From assembly GCF_030463535.1 (NCBI RefSeq), contig NC_132880.1, forward strand, positions 35,288,842 to 35,352,841: a stretch of DNA of 64,000 bases. The letters are read 5' to 3'. The position numbers and the translations under genes were made by a program. Of the stretch, positions 1 to 13,958 are shown in pieces. A model generated the notes under the pieces. It was given only the letters and a program-made list of their open reading frames with translations. It did no database searches and was not told where the DNA came from. The DNA comes from Salminus brasiliensis (lineage: Eukaryota; Chordata; Actinopteri; Characiformes; Bryconidae). Position 1 is the stretch's first letter. Every line of letters begins with the position of its first letter.

Positions 1-3000
1 TCTAAAACTCCTCACACCTGCAGGTTGTCCTTGTATCTCTCTGCACAGTAAAAACAAGGTGACCCATAATGTGTATCCATAAAAGAGCTGCAGCCTGATG
101 TAACAAGACTTTCTTTCCAAGCATTTTAAAGTCTAAGAGGTGTGCATTCACACAGGCTGTTCAATACCCAGGCCTATATATATATAAAAAAAACATCTGA
201 TACAAATAAAAGTAATGATCCTTAGCTAGAACTATCCCAGTGAGCACAAACAATGTGTAAACGATGAGTAACATGACTTTGTCAAGAAGTTCTTAATTTG
301 TAGACGTAGCACCTATACTTCTAAAAAAGAAGATGCTACAACAAGTTCTTTAAGTGATGCCATAGAAGAAGATTTTTCTGTTCTATAAAGGAACATTTTT
401 TATATATTTGTAAAGAACCTTTCAAAGGTTTGAAGAAGTGAATGTAAATTGGTAATTTACCATTTGAAAGGTTCTTAATGAAGCCAAGAATGGCTGTTCT
501 GTGGTATTGCTCAGAGAACCCTTTTGCAGCTAATTTTTTGTGAAGTGGGTGGGTTGTGGAGAGGGTGTCAATTAGCTAGCACTTATATTTTGGTCAGAAC
601 TGTAGCTCAATAGTCTAACAATGTCTTTTTATTGGCTCATTTAAGTCTGGTCAAGATGACCTGAAAGTGGAGGTTCATGGTCATGGTTTCACATCAGTTG
701 GTGCTCACTATGAGCTGTGGTAATTCAGTAGTATTAGGCATGTGTTATTCTTAAGAGTGTTCAGACTTTTTCTCCATGCATCTGCTGCTTGTCCTGACAA
801 GCATCTGTGTCACAGTGTTTTTATTGCAGGATTAGAACGCTCAATTTCTGAAAGGTTACAGTGCTTAACAGCTCTGCTCTTACATATCTCATTTTAATGA
901 TCTTCGAATCAGGTGCCTTAGGGCAGGGGAAGCAGTAAAATGTGTGATGGAAGGCCATCTATATCTGATAATTCCCAGCAACACAGTCAGGGATTCCTCT
1001 CTAGTACTCAATCTATGCTCAATCAAATGTTCTCCATTCACTGGTTAACTGGGTGAAATTAACTGGTAATGATTATGGGGTGTACCGTTAACAAGGACAC
1101 GCTGTGCCACTGAAGCAAAACATCAAAAGCTGTCCAAATACTAACAGTGCCTTTTTGTGAAAAATCTTTAGCCTTCAGTTTTCAAAGTAAGTAAAGGCTG
1201 GTTCACGCCTACGGAGGACGTGGACTTGATCAGAAGGTAGTGCAGCCACAGTGACGCAATTGTAGAAAAACTGCGTGGACGCATACCATTCGAAAATTCA
1301 AACAACGCAGACAGTCTGTGTGGTGACGCATACATGCCTTGATTGTTTATTGATTACATTTATGCAGGCCACTGCCTTTTTAATCAGTGAGCCAGTTTCA
1401 ACAAAAGCTCATCTTCTTCACTGATCAACAACAATTGGCAACAACTACCTGCAAGTTTTTTTTATGGGTCATCAAAAATGGCATCAAAGTGGCATCAAAG
1501 CATGTGGTCACCATGGACAGTGCTGCAAGAGGTATGCACATTGAGCAGTGCAGGAAGTCTTGTGCACACGCCATGCTAAATCTGTGCCCGCAGCCTCACA
1601 TCTTTAAATAAAAGTTCTTTAATAGCTCTTGGCTTGTATGTAGGGTTTTGTAAGAAATAGTCTAGAATCTTTACATTAAGTTTTTTTAAAAAGGCTCTTC
1701 ACACAAGTTATATTTCTATTGGCAAAATCAGCTTGATGAAAACAAGCTTCTAGAGATTAAAATGGTTGTCATTGTGTTTAAAATCTTCATCTATCATTTA
1801 TTATTTTATCACTTGCAATTTATACAGAAAGTCAATAGACACAGCTTTTTGCATGGGCTGTATCTCCGAAAATGTATGCTCGTTCAATCACTGGTGTTTA
1901 AGTGTGCACATACACAAGACAAGAACATCTCATGAGGCCAGAGCAGAAGAGAGGAAGTCTATTCCCAAAGTCCTCCTAACCTTACAGACCTCAGCACTGA
2001 ACCCAACTGTCCATTATGTGATCCTCCCACTGTGCACTCGCCCAACATGCCAAAACACAGCGAGCCCAAGTGCAGCTTGCAATGAAAAAGCAATCCATAA
2101 AACCAGCATCTGGGGTTTTATTATGACAGGCCTGTGGTTTCACCACTGGCTAGGAAGTGGGCACTAATTGGGAAAATCCCACAGGATTTGTAGAGCAGCG
2201 TGGAATGTGTCTCAACCTCTTATGGCCACACATTGCACAGCCAAAGTGCACTTTCACCGTTTCCCTGGATGCCCAACGCTTTCCATCCAAGGAAGAAGAA
2301 ACGCTTCTACGCCATCATTCTTCATTCTTTGCTGATAGTCAGGCGTTGAGTTGTGAATTCCCAGCATACCTAACTAGCAATAAAAGCTGGTGACTTTGCT
2401 CTGCTGTATGCTGGCAGCAGTCAAGGTTATACTGGAACTGCTTTGAGCATGCCAAGCGATATCCAGCAGCACAAGGCTCCAAACATGGGCCGCTGGGTTG
2501 TGTCATCAGAAATAAACAGAGCAGGCTAATCATCTCGACGGCACAGGAGAAGTGGCCGTGTCAGAGCAGCGGATGGGGGAGTCACGCAGCAGCTCCAGTC
2601 TGTTTTGGAAAATGTGGAGAGGTTGCCATGGAGCCACTATTTGATCCCATGTAATTAGCCAAGCCCATTGATTGCACAACACTTTCCCCACTGGCTGCGC
2701 GGTGGCCTCATCAACCGGAACATGCCTCTATTTATGTTTATGGTTTCTGCAGTTCCTGTCCTTAGATGGCTTGCTCAGTCAACATGAGAAGCAATGATAA
2801 AGGGCCTTTTGTGGGCTAATAATGTTCTAGGTTTTCACACAGACAAGGCCGAAGCCACTGATCCCTCACGCCTCCCAGGCTTCATGGGAAACGACAATTG
2901 TGTTCTTGTGAAAATCACTGAAATTCTCAGCAGCGTTGTGAGCCATTCGAAAAGCTGTGAGTCTGTCTATTTATACTTGCAGGAATTTCACAAGGGGCCA

Positions 3001-3076
3001 CACTGAGCACACAGAGCTAGAGCAGGTATTCCACAAATCCCTTCAATCGCAGGCAGTTACATATGAGCTCCATTCC

Positions 3077-3080
<4 letters not shown>
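1..3080. other. Upstream flank without a recognised gene
   Basis: About 310-520 contains a 'ggttctt/aagaacc' palindromic repeat family with 'gatgccatagaag' (also at about 14990-15050, 33690-33800 and 37420-37682). The ORFs here are short and featureless. 2150-2800 is repeat-poor and motif-rich, with GTTGCCATGG (RFX-like, 2622-2631) and TAATTAG (about 2653-2659), so it is a candidate conserved noncoding block. Confidence 0.6.

Positions 3081-3115
<35 letters not shown>
3081..3115 (+). repeat. (AG)n microsatellite
   Basis: About 17 uninterrupted AG units. On the opposite strand it produces a spurious Leu-Ser run. Confidence 0.95.
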
Positions 3116-3120
<5 letters not shown>

Positions 3121-3239
3121 AGAACTGATCAACTGATTCCAACCTGGACATTGACTTATTTTGCAAGCATGTTTGAGTGTGTCTGAGAACAGAATAAATA
3201 TTTAATGTCATTGTTTGAAAATAGTTTACAATTTAGCAG

Positions 3240-4370
3240 CTGTAGAGTTGTCAGCAAAATTAAAAATAGAGAATTCAAAAAGCCATAGGTGTGTACAATG
3301 TCCAGAAGTAAGAGTGCAAAATAAAAATAATATATAGTGCAAAAATAAAAGTGTCAGGAACTTAATGCACTTCTAGTTCTTGGAGTAGGGCTTATTCATT
3401 ACACCTAAGTCTTTGGGAGGGGTGGGATGGAAGGCGGGGCCATGCATTTGACTGCCTGGGGGAAGAAGCTGTGTTTTAATCTGTTAGTTTCGGCTGTCAG
3501 TGATCAGTATCTCTTTCCAGGGGACAGGGGGAGAACAGGTGATGTCCAGGGTGAGTGGGCGATGTTACAATTCAGCTGGCTTTCTTTTGGAGTCAGCCAG
3601 TGTGGATGTCTTTGAGGTAGGGTAGTGTCATGCTGATGGCATGCTCTGCCACCATCACTACCCACTGCAAGACCTTCCTATTCTCTTCTTTGCAGCTGGT
3701 GAATCACACTGTGCAGCATTAGGACAGGAGTGTCTCTATTGCTCTCTTTAATGTTGAAGTTGATCAGCAGGTGACGAGGGACATGGCCGTGCCTCAACTT
3801 CTTGAGGAAGTAATGCCTCTGTTGGGCCTTCCCCACCTGATGGGAAATGTTTGTGGTCTGGGTAAGGTCAGCCAAGATGTGCACACCAAGGTACTTTAGG
3901 AGCTCTCTACCCTCTCTGATGAGAGCTCTCAGTGGGCTTTGATTTCCTGAAATCTACTATCATTTCCTTGTTTTTTGTAGAGTTTAGGTCCAGGTCGTTG
4001 TGACAGCACCATTCTCTCAAATGCACATTGTCTCATTATTGCCCAATATCAGTCCTATTATGGTGGTATCATCTGCAAATTTAACAACGGTGTTGGTAGG
4101 GTGAATGGGGGAGCAGTCATGGGTGAAGAGGTAGTAGAAAAGAGGGCTGAGGACACACCCCTGTGGTGTGCCAGTGCTCAGGATGAGAGAGAATGATGTG
4201 GATGATCTCCCATCCTGATATTCTAGGGTCTGTTGCTCAGGAAGTGCTGTATCCATGTGCACAATAAACTGCCTAAGCCCAGGTTGCTCAGTTTTTGAAG
4301 CCGTTTTTGGGGAATAACTGCATTAAAAGCTGAGCTGATATCCACAAAGAGCATTCTTACACATGAAAAT
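3240..4370 (-). mobile_element. LINE fragment with reverse-transcriptase remnants
   Basis: Read on the minus strand, this is the C-terminal half of a non-LTR retrotransposon reverse transcriptase. At about 4360-4290 it encodes [15 protein letters not shown] sequence. Next comes STGTPQGCVLSPLFYYLF (about 4175-4122) and the catalytic box KFADDTT (FADD at 4079-4068). The thumb region follows, GVHILADLTQTTN to KAQQRHYFLKKLR (about 3890-3800). Stops and a frameshift separate the pieces and the N terminus is missing, so it is dead. The family resembles fish L2/Rex-type LINEs; the exact clade is uncertain. Confidence 0.85.
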
Positions 4371-6449
4371 AGGAGTAGGTGTACCTGGCCATTACATACA
4401 TATCTTTACTAGAAGAAAAACATCTATTCTATCTATCTATAAATCTATCTATTTTTTAAATTTCACAATGAAGGGGCCTATTTAAACAGTCCAAAATTAC
4501 TTTTAATAAAATATGTTTACATTATGCCAGGATTTGCTCTGCCATGTTAGCCTAACAAAGCATATTTTACTAATTTCCCACATAATTCAGTATAAGTATA
4601 TCTATTATATTTAATATCTAAAATACTAAGACCAGTAGTCCAGCATGTCATCTTAGTTTTAATATGTAATGTTATTAATAATGTGGTAAATCTGAAACAA
4701 TAGATTTATTTGGAGGCTATTTTGCTGTACAGCATCCCTCCCACGTGTACCACTTTGCTGTGAGTGTACTTCAAAAATATATTTTATACCACAAAACTAC
4801 TCACAACTATTGTTAAACAATGTCTCAGGCATCATGCAGTGTGTTTGTAACCATTTACACCAACCAATGAACTCCCTTCACCACCACTATGAACAGTCCT
4901 GACTTTTTACATTTCTGTAGAATGAAGCATTTCAAACTGATCTAAATAAATGTGTGTATCATGGCTATTTAATTACGCAATGATTTTTTTTAAAATGATT
5001 AAAAAAACACAAAATAGTAGTATAAAATAGTTGAAAATATATACAAATATTAATAGATATTCATTTTTTGACAGTGACTGCTTAATATACAGTAGAAGAA
5101 CTGCTCACTGGTAAAATCCCTTCACATTAAAATCCCCCTTATTAGATCATAAGATCATACCACAGAAAAACAGCTTATACAAGTAAGGGATTTGAGTGAT
5201 GCAATGCAGCTGTATGCTGAGAGGTTGCTCCAGTCTCTTTAAAGTTTTACAATCAGACTCTTTACATTTCAGGTAACTTTTGGAGGACTGTACTGTTTAC
5301 ATCCTAGAAGGAGGTATGTGACTTCTGGTGTCTGAAAGAGTAATGCAAGCATTTTGAGGGGGGTCTGGAGGCAAGGAGGGAGTGGTAAATCAGCTCTGCT
5401 TGCTTTTGTACCTCTGTTTACTGCAGGTTATTGTGAGAACGGTTGTGCAACTGGCCCATTTGCCCAAAGCAAATAGCAGCCTTCTGAGAAGGGGGGGAGG
5501 GGTTGGTGGGGGGGTTAAGCGCATACAGTCACTGCTTTTTTCCCACTAATGTCATTGCTTTAAATCTCCTTGAATTGCACAACAGACTTGCATTTGAAGG
5601 TCTGATTGTGCAATACGGCGAAGAAAGTTACTAAAGACGTGTCTCGCAAAACCACTGCAGCTATAAGCTCGTTATTTAGCTCTGACTCACAGGGTCCACT
5701 TTTACGATCCAGTTCCTTCTTCGAAATAATCACAAGCTGCACTGTGCCGGCGTGTAAAGGTCACCACCTTTATAGCCTAGATCGGATTTAATATGAAATA
5801 TGGGTCCCGCTCAGCAGCTGAATTTTGGCTTGTAAAGACCTGTACTGTGCATTTATGCATTCCTCTATTGCTAACTGCTGTAAGGGCTGCAGACTTGCAG
5901 GAACAACTGAAGGTCAGACTTCATATTTTATATGAGAAGGAGGAGAAGTAGGTTTTTCAAGAACATTCACATTTGTAAATCTCTTTATGTATCTATGGTC
6001 GCTGTCACAGAAAAACATTGTATTTCCAAATTCGCAACCTGTGCAAAATGTGAAAGGCTTTTATTACAAGTCATTTTAGAGCATTTCTATTGGTCCAGTC
6101 GTCATGAAATTTTGATATGATAAAAAGAACACCTGCCAAATGTTTGCGCAACAGTGGCGACATACAGTGTTTTTTTAGTATAAGGCCAGCTTAACATGGG
6201 GAAAAACTCAAGCAACTTCAGTTCAAGCAACTTTAACCTTACATGAAACTGAATTTTGCCTGTGTTGCATAATGCTAATCCTCCTGCAACTCTAGTTGAA
6301 ACTTGTTTGACATTCAGCTGTTAACATTGCAAATGTCTTTATGATTTTATGAAATGGTCGAGCAAAATTCCAATAACGTACTACTATGACCATGTCAAAT
6401 GATATTGTTCAACCAGCTAGTTTCGATCTGCATGTCATGGACAAGAACA
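4371..6449. other. Gene-free AT-rich stretch
   Basis: No ORF with recognisable content. There is a short ATCT run at about 4430-4452 and a G-rich patch at about 5490-5515. I see nothing else of note. Confidence 0.6.
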
Positions 6450-6572
6450 TTAACCCCTTAACACTCCGAGGTGTACTATTCAGTAACTGGTGGGGCTGTT
6501 CTTTGGTAATTGAAGTTGTTGTTGTAACACTCTCAGCCCACCAGTTAGGCCACAGGCTATTTAAGGGGTTAA
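6450..6572. mobile_element. MITE with perfect 12-bp TTAACCCCTTAA ends
   Basis: The termini TTAACCCCTTAA (6450-6461) and TTAAGGGGTTAA (6561-6572) are perfect inverse complements. The interior includes 'cagtaactggtggggctgttctttggtaat'-type sequence, shared with the element at 57979-58119, which shows they are one family. Confidence 0.75.
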
Positions 6573-6904
6573 AAAAGATTGTGTTCTACTTGCTGTCTAC
6601 CAAGTAACTTTACTAGCTACTTTGCTAGTCAGCTAATATATGACATGGTGCCTTGTGTCAGGATTTGTTCTGTATTGAATGAGATGTTTCAGTTTAATTA
6701 TGTATACCAGTGAACGTTCACATCTTTAAAGTTTAATATTAATGTTAATAATAGCAAAACAGTGTTACATTTGAAAACACAAAAACAAGTTTTTCTATGG
6801 GGACTGTTTTGCCTTACAACTTCCCACACATACAAAATTACCAACTATCTGTAAGAGTGCTTAAAAAATATGTATATCACAAATGGTAATCTACCTGATT
6901 AGAG

Positions 6905-7479
6905 AGTTAGCTCCACTTAGTTTAGCTACAAGTTGTCCTTACTCACATTTTAGTTGTGTTATTAGTGTCCTTTTCCCCTCAGTTTGTTTGCTGTTTATTC
7001 CCACCTGCAGATTAGAACTTCCCCTATCACATGATGTCACCAGACTGGGAGGCTTTTGACAATGGAGCACTGAGCCCTTGCTGGGATTTGAACTTAAGAT
7101 CTCTTCACACATGATAAGCAGACAGTTAGACTGTTGTGCCACTCTAGAGCTGTGAAAATACACTACACAAAAACAGTTCTAAATAAATTTACCTTAAGTG
7201 TCCCTTAGATTTTACAGCTCTAGAGTGGCACAACTGTCAAACTGCCAGCTCATCAAGAAACAGGAGAATTTTGGATCCCATCAACACTACAGGTCTTTAT
7301 GGTCAGCAGAAAACTGGAAGGCCACCTCCCATCTGGAGGGGGAGTCCTAACATGCAGATTGAGGAGGGGGTATTTCATGTTTTTTTTTTAATGCTTTAGC
7401 TTAACTAAACATTTTTTGTTGAGCTAAAACAAGGAAAAAGGGAAGGTTAGACTTTTGGCCAAACTAAGTTGAGTTAACT
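6905..7479. mobile_element. Inverted-repeat element made of two head-to-head tRNA-like arms (copy 1)
   Basis: The left arm runs on the minus strand (about 7153 down to 6905) and the right arm on the plus strand (about 7215 to 7479), around a centre of about 60 bp. Each arm starts CAGCTCTAGAGTGGCAC and ends AAACTAAGTtGAGTTAAC-like. The left arm has an A box TGGCACAACAG (7141-7131) and a consensus B box GTTCAAATCC (7093-7084), as in tRNA-derived RNA polymerase III promoters. The right arm keeps the A box (7226-7236) but a decayed B box. The reading frames here translate repeat sequence. It is a relative of the element at 20790-21519. Confidence 0.7.
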
Positions 7480-10400
7480 TTAAAAGGCTATCATTGTAGG
7501 TTGTTCTCTTTTTTGTTTTTAGTTCATCACCATTACATGAACAATTCTGACTTCACATTTCTGTCAAATTGAGCATTTGAAGTCATTCCGAATGACTGTT
7601 CATATCGTAACTAATTAATTATGCAGAAATTTGATTTTTTTTTTCAGTGGCAAATAAGAATGGTACATGTGAAAATACTAGCTGTTAATCATGTTGATTG
7701 TAGAACAATGTGTACAATAAACAAATGTGTTGCATGAACTACAGATAATAGTTGAACTGCTTTGTAGAACTGTCCGTTTGTACTAAAATGACATGCAATC
7801 TGATACTAGTTGAATGGAGGTTTCACCATGTGAAGCCAGCCTAAGAATACTTGATTATTATGTTTGGTACATAACAGTGCTGTGTCAAGGGCCTGCGGGA
7901 CATGACAGCTATGTGCTACGGCGCAAGGTTAGAGGAAGTTCATACATAGTGTAATTGCATGGGATTATCACCTGTGCTGACACAACAACTGAGTACAGTC
8001 TGGAGACAAGAAAGACAAAGGAAACAGCTGCCAAGGGATGCAAAGGCAAACGCAACGCTTTCCACAGGATGGTCTGCGCACCACCTCATTACTGAGAACA
8101 AACACTAGGCCTCAGTGCCAAAGGGGGGGGGGTGCTGAATTCTTGTCAATATGTCTGAGAGCAAATACACACACACATACAGACAGGTGCCACACACACA
8201 CACCGTTATCAAAGGCCAGAGGATGTTGCCCGCTTGTGTATGATAAGAAGCGCATCCGACCGTGAACGTAGACTACTGAGAATCTCTTGTTTACTGACCG
8301 TTTACTGACCGTCCAGTGGGTTCCATTGAGCAGCAGTCACATGATTCATAACATGGTAAATAGAGCCTGAATGGGGGCAGGCTGATAGCTTGCACAGCAT
8401 CTGGCTTATCTGGAAAGGGCTGAATGTTTCCACAAATAAAGCAGGAGTGAAACAGATTGATACATTGCTACAGCAACCTATGATACACAAAGCCTATTTC
8501 AAAAGCTGTGCCAAGGCTAGGTATTGATTTTCAGGTTATTTAACAGAAATCAGGAAAATAACAAAATAACATCAGTTCATATCAGTGCAGAATGCTAAGC
8601 AGCTAAGCTCATGTTCTTGTGAGCTTTTTTAGGTTAGTTGTGGAAACAGTTACTTTGTAAAAAATCTATATACAGTAGCATATTGGGTTTGAGAGCTATG
8701 ATGTTAAGTGCAGAATATTAGCTTTAATTTAAGGTGTTTTGCTTCTATATTGAGGGAAACACAACAATCATCACTCCTGTTGAACACAGAAATTTCAAAA
8801 TTGTTTGCATTAATGTAAATACTCTTAAGTTGACATTCAGCTATTTAACCTCATAGTCATTGCTTCATTTAAAATCCAATATACTGGTGAACAGAGATAA
8901 CAAAGCAAACAAAGATTGTGTCACTGTGTGAACGTGCTAGTTAAAGTGGAGTCCCACTGATTTTCAAAAGCTTCTGCATAAAAAAATGGTTAAGCTGTAA
9001 ACAAAGTCATTCAGAGTGCTTTAGAGTGAAAGATTCATTCTACACAAGCTCACCACCAACCAGTGGTGGTGATACAGACTGTAGCATTACAGGTAACATT
9101 ATGTAGCAATTTCACCTTAAAACAACAGCTTCAGGATCATTTTCACGGTACACTGAAAATAATTCAGGTGTTTCGAACAGTGTCTCAATGTCCTCAGAGT
9201 GTGCTGGCTGCCTAGCAGTGCTGCAGATCGAAAAGAAATGATGGCTGGCCTTACATGTGATAGCTGGCTTTACATGTGTCAGTAGAGACATTGTCAGTCT
9301 TTATCCTCCTAGTGTTGGGAGCATTGCAAGTGATGGGGGAGTTCACATGAACGAGGATTTCTTTAATATTACTCTACCGTACCATGTCAGTCCACATTCT
9401 CCTTTCACTTTGGATGTTTGATCTAAATCTCTTAGCTTGTCAACAAATGCATGTTTATAGCAGCCCATGAGGTGAACTGAAAGCATGATTTGTATTTACG
9501 ACTTTGGTATAAAAGTGAATTACACAACTCAACAGCTGTAGGGGGAGCCCAGGAGCACGAATACCAATTCTCACATAATGCTGCCTTAGTGTGTTTAAAA
9601 GCTACATCACAGGATGTTATTACACAAAATGGTTATGATACATTGATCCATTATGCCTGATATATTGATTCATGGTACTTGGTCAGATTTTTGGCCTGAA
9701 ATGCAGAATTCTGATTCCGATTATCATCATCAACAACATTAAATATTGAACTTGTGTGTAGGATTACAAATGGTTTTGGATAGTAAATCTCTGTGTTACA
9801 GGCATTGTGACCTCTGGTTTCTATCATTACCTCAATATGTTTCTTTCCACCATTTCACCAGAAACCAGCCTAAATGACTTTGCTTATGCATCATTTTGAT
9901 GAATCAATGGAAAGTCAGTCCTCAGGATGTGCTAGAATATGTCTTTTCTTTGTAATCATTTTTTTCCTCAAAAACCCCTCATGCAGGCTTATTTAAAGGG
10001 TGGTCTGTAAGCTGAGAAAGCGAAATGATGTTTTGGCTGGACACTGAGCCAAGTGAAGACTATCCACTTAGGATGGAAATTCCGCTAAACTCATTTGCCT
10101 TGTGAGTCATGTTGCCATTTCTGCCTTTTGTCTCACAACCAACACACACAACTGAGAGAGAGTTCCCCTCGAACAGAGCAGCCTTTGAAAAGCTGGAAAT
10201 TTGAAATGTAAAAATGTTCTTTTAGCTGCTTGTGTGATGAATGCATCAGACCCCACAGACTGTGGGTGAACAGGAATGTTGCCGTCTAATGAGAGTCTCA
10301 GGTCGAAACAGGCTGTAGTTCATTCATATTCATGTTTAACTGCCTATGAAGCCAAACTACATGACCTCACATCACAGATGTTTCTTCAAAGCAAATAAAG

Positions 10401-10980
10401 GTGTTGTGAACAGCCAGTAAAGCTTTCACGTTTAATGATTTAGAGTGAAAAGTGTTTCCTCATACACCCAATTATCTTTTCATTTTTACGGTGCTGGTAA
10501 TTATCGGTACAGACATGGGTATGTGAGGGTTGCATGTGTAGAACTGACAGTGATAAAAGAGCACACAGGATTTACCTCTGAAATTACAGAGCACACAAGT
10601 GTTGCTTCCAGGGATGATTAGGCCCTTTTGTTCCTTTCACTTCCCCAATGAGTACAGTTTGAACTTCTTTTCATGAATTGCACTACAGAGATTTTCCAGT
10701 TTTCTTTACAATTACAAACGTGTAGTTTTTACACAGTCTGAGCTTTTCCAAACCACACTGACTTACAGTAAAGGATTTGGGCCTCTATGTATATATATAC
10801 AGGAGTAAATTATACTTAGGTAAAAGTGTGGTACGGTGTCAAACTGTGGACTGTATGAGCACAATGTTTACTTCAGTTAAAGTCAGATGTCCACATTTAA
10901 ACGTATTGAAGTGTATAATAAATATATAATATTTACAATATAAGATGTATTTTTTAATTTTTAAGCACACATGCTCTATG
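7480..10980. other. Gene-free flank
   Basis: Short ORFs only. There is a CA-rich patch at about 8166-8204 and a small perfect hairpin, TCACCACC with its inverse, at about 9051-9073. Otherwise I see AT-rich single-copy-looking DNA and nothing coding. Confidence 0.55.
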
Positions 10981-10983
10981 GCA

Positions 10984-11152
10984 GAGGTTCCTAACCCTGG
11001 TCCTGGAAAACACCTTTCCCTGAACATTTTTGGGACTTTCTCCACTAACACACCAAGTCAGGAAGGGCTTGTTAATGAGCTGATTAGCTGGATCAGGTGT
11101 GTTGGGAGCAGGGTAAACACTAAAAGGGGTTCCCAACTAAGGGTTGGGAATC
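10984..11152. mobile_element. MITE ('ggttcctaaccctggtcctgg' family)
   Basis: The left end GGTTCCTAACCCTGGTCCTGG is mirrored by CTAAGGGTTGGGAATC at the right, with 'atcaggtgtgttgggagcaggg' internally. Relatives sit at 11729-11896, 48885-49000 and 49720-49862. The ORFs on both strands here are shadows of the element. Confidence 0.7.
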
Positions 11153-11728
11153 ACGGCTCTATGGAAACAGCAGTGGCTCCACACTAGCCTTTCCAAGGAC
11201 TGAAAATTTCCATGTAATTTTTAAATAATGGCTTCAGACTATACAAAAAGTTTAAGAGGTCACACAAATAAATAAAATCTTTCTTTGTTTAATAGTGTGT
11301 GCGATGCAGTGGTGTGCGATGAAGTGGTCAGTGGTGACTAATCAGCGGGACTAGTCTCTCACAAACACAACCCAGCATATTTGTGGGCAGGTTCAGTTTA
11401 CACTCTTTAAATTAGTCGGCTATTTCAATAAAAGCAATAGGTTCCTATGCATGAATTTCCCAGATTCCTCGGACTTTTACTTTGAGTTCTCTAAAGGTCT
11501 TAATGTGAGATAGTAAAAAGTATGTATTTTCTTATAGACATTGGGCTTTAGTGATACGTTTAGTGTTTAGTGTAGAAAAGTACTAATCTTTCCTAGTAAT
11601 ACATCTGGGAACATGTATTTAAGTGTAGTAAGTAGTATAGTGCAAACATTATACATGTGTGTTCCACCCCTGGTTGTTGTTATTGTAGCTTACTGGAAAC
11701 AAAAACATCCTATATCACATAACATACC

Positions 11729-11896
11729 AGGGCTGGGAGAGTCAGGGCCAGAGTGCTGCACAGTTGGGGGTTTCCTCTGTTCCACACCATCAAAACCTGG
11801 TAACTTACTGCTGAGTTGAATCAGGTGTGTTTGAGCAGTGAAATTTGGCAAATTGTGCAGGAATTCGGCACCCCAAGACCAGGAGTTCCCAACCCT
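11729..11896. mobile_element. MITE of the 'gggttgggaactcctggtc' family, diverged
   Basis: The left end CCAGGGCTGGGAG..GGGCCAGAG matches the inverse of the right end CCAAGACCAGGAGTTCCCAA, with a shared internal 'gaatcaggtgtgtttgagcag'. Confidence 0.6.
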
Positions 11897-13409
11897 TAAT
11901 GTACACCATGGAAGACCTTACTCTTCCAGAGAGGTGTTCCATTTTTGTTTGGTTGTTTTTTTCCCCTTCCTGAAGACCCCTCGCTCAGCCCTCACACTTT
12001 TTCTATGTTTCCATGACTAAAATGAAAATACTTTGATGAAAATACTTGAAAGTAGTTGAGTTGTTGAGCATTTGGAATATTGCCTATTCATGATGAAAGA
12101 AAGCCTAACTTTGCTTATGATTTTATTGTTGGGAGAAAAAGAATAGTGGTGGTCAGATTCTACTGACTTTCCTAACTCAGTTTTCTTTTATTATTTAAAC
12201 ATCTACATCTGGTTGTAATGTAATAGTCTCAAAGTTGTTCTTTCTGTTTGTGGTTTTATGCAAAAGTCTATCAAATACAGTAAAACTATATTTATAAAAA
12301 TGAGCCCAACTAGACATAATAAACATCAAGTATCTGTATACATTAAGAACTTCAAATCTCATCAGCCTTTTATAGCCTTTCATTCAAACAGCCTTAATGT
12401 CCTCCTCTTGAAGTTTATTAACTAGGCTTCCAGCATCAGCCTTTCTTAAGCTATCAGTTTGGCTAGGCCTCAGCCATCATGATTAAAATGCAACTTTACA
12501 GCACAGAGATCATTTCATCACCCAGCATAAATCTGAGAGGTGGAAACAGGGCTATATATGAACATGCTCTACCAACAAGCAATGGTCTTGCTGGAGCCAC
12601 GACAGACCAGTTGGCACCGACACTAAAGGAGATGAGAGAAGTGTAGAGATACAGAGGAGCCTAATGGAGAGCATAGAGCTCTGCTCTGTGTCCTCCTGCC
12701 TGAGTGTGAGGCTTTGTTTGGGCAGGACAGGATGTGAAGGGACATCTGGAGGGAATCAGGTCTGTTTGCTGCTGTGCTCCTGAACCTCTGAAGTGCCTTT
12801 GTGTGAAGATGAGTGAAAGGAAGTCACTGATTTTGAAGCTGCTCGCTGCCGAGGGATCTCCAGATGTATTACTATCTGTTTTTTTTGTGAGATTAACAAA
12901 AGACCACAGATAAATTGTGACTATAGTTGTAGAAGTTTGCCAGATTTAGAGATAAGAGTGACACCCTTAACTAAAATGTGTTAGAAGAGAGACCATGGTA
13001 GAGACATGAGCAATTTGGAACAGGACAGCTTTAACATTGTCTGGAAAAAGAGTGCTGGAAAGGTGAAAGTTTGTCCCCAATGTATATGCACCCTCAAAGG
13101 TTCAACAGTAGCTCATAAGGTTCATAAATGCACCTCAGATAAGGTACAGTTCATGCACATTACCATGAGAAGGGTGCACATTTAAATGTAAATCATAAAA
13201 GGTGAATGGGGTCAGTACCAAAAATATTACATTTGGTTGCCCTGGAATATGATCCAATAACAGTATACTCTGGTTTGAATACCTCAAAGACTTGCTGTTT
13301 TAGATCCGACTCTGTTGTCTGGCCAAAAAGATTGGTTCTTGCCAGAATCACTCAAGTCTTCATGCCTGTCCATTTCTCCTTATTCAATATTTTGGCTACA
13401 GGAAACAAT

Positions 13410-13540
13410 GGTTCATCCATCCATCCCTCCATCTTATTTTTTGCTTCTTCCTGGTCCAGATCACAGTGGGTCCAGCTTCCAACCTGGAAACACTGGACAG
13501 AAGGCAAAAATACCCTCTATACAGGGTGCCACAACAATAG
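13410..13540 (+). repeat. Dispersed fish repeat beginning 'catccatccatc'
   Basis: A decayed copy of the abundant fish repeat that reads 'tccatccatc..cttcctggtc..cacagtgggtcc..aacctggaaacactgg..cagggtgcc'. It is recognised from memory. It has no coding role, though two reading frames cross it. Confidence 0.6.
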
Positions 13541-13779
13541 TTTAGTTGCTTCATCAGTTGATCATAATGTTTTGGCTCATTGGTATTAATCTATACTATT
13601 AATATAAGTTAGCATTATACTTATTATAATACTAATTATACTTATAACATTTCAACATTTGAATGGCATTCATTTGCATGTGGTATTTGTGATGTCCTAC
13701 TGTGCATATCATATCCTTCACCTGATCTAGACTGTTGCAAGCGTCATGAAAATAGTTTGTGTAGTGGTACTATGGATAT

Positions 13780-13958
13780 TCTGCAGGTTTAGTTGTAATA
13801 CACTGTGGCTATGGCTCTGTATGTGTTATTTTTCCTACTATTTGTATCCTATATCGTCCATTTGTTCACCAATTCCACCAAGACAAATTCCTCATGCTTG
13901 TGAGTGTGCTTTGCCAATAAAATGATTCTGATTCTGATGCATACAGACATGGAGACAT
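13780..13958 (+). repeat. LINE 3' tail ending in (GATTCT)n
   Basis: The sequence 'acaaattcctcatgcttgtg..ctttgccaataaaatgattctgattctgat' is the typical end of a fish LINE/SINE 3' UTR with its terminal hexamer repeat. No reverse-transcriptase coding remains. Confidence 0.6.

Noticed and set aside
4017..4262. Reverse-transcriptase frame as a live gene
   Set aside because: It is only a piece of a LINE with stops and frameshifts around it and no N-terminal endonuclease.
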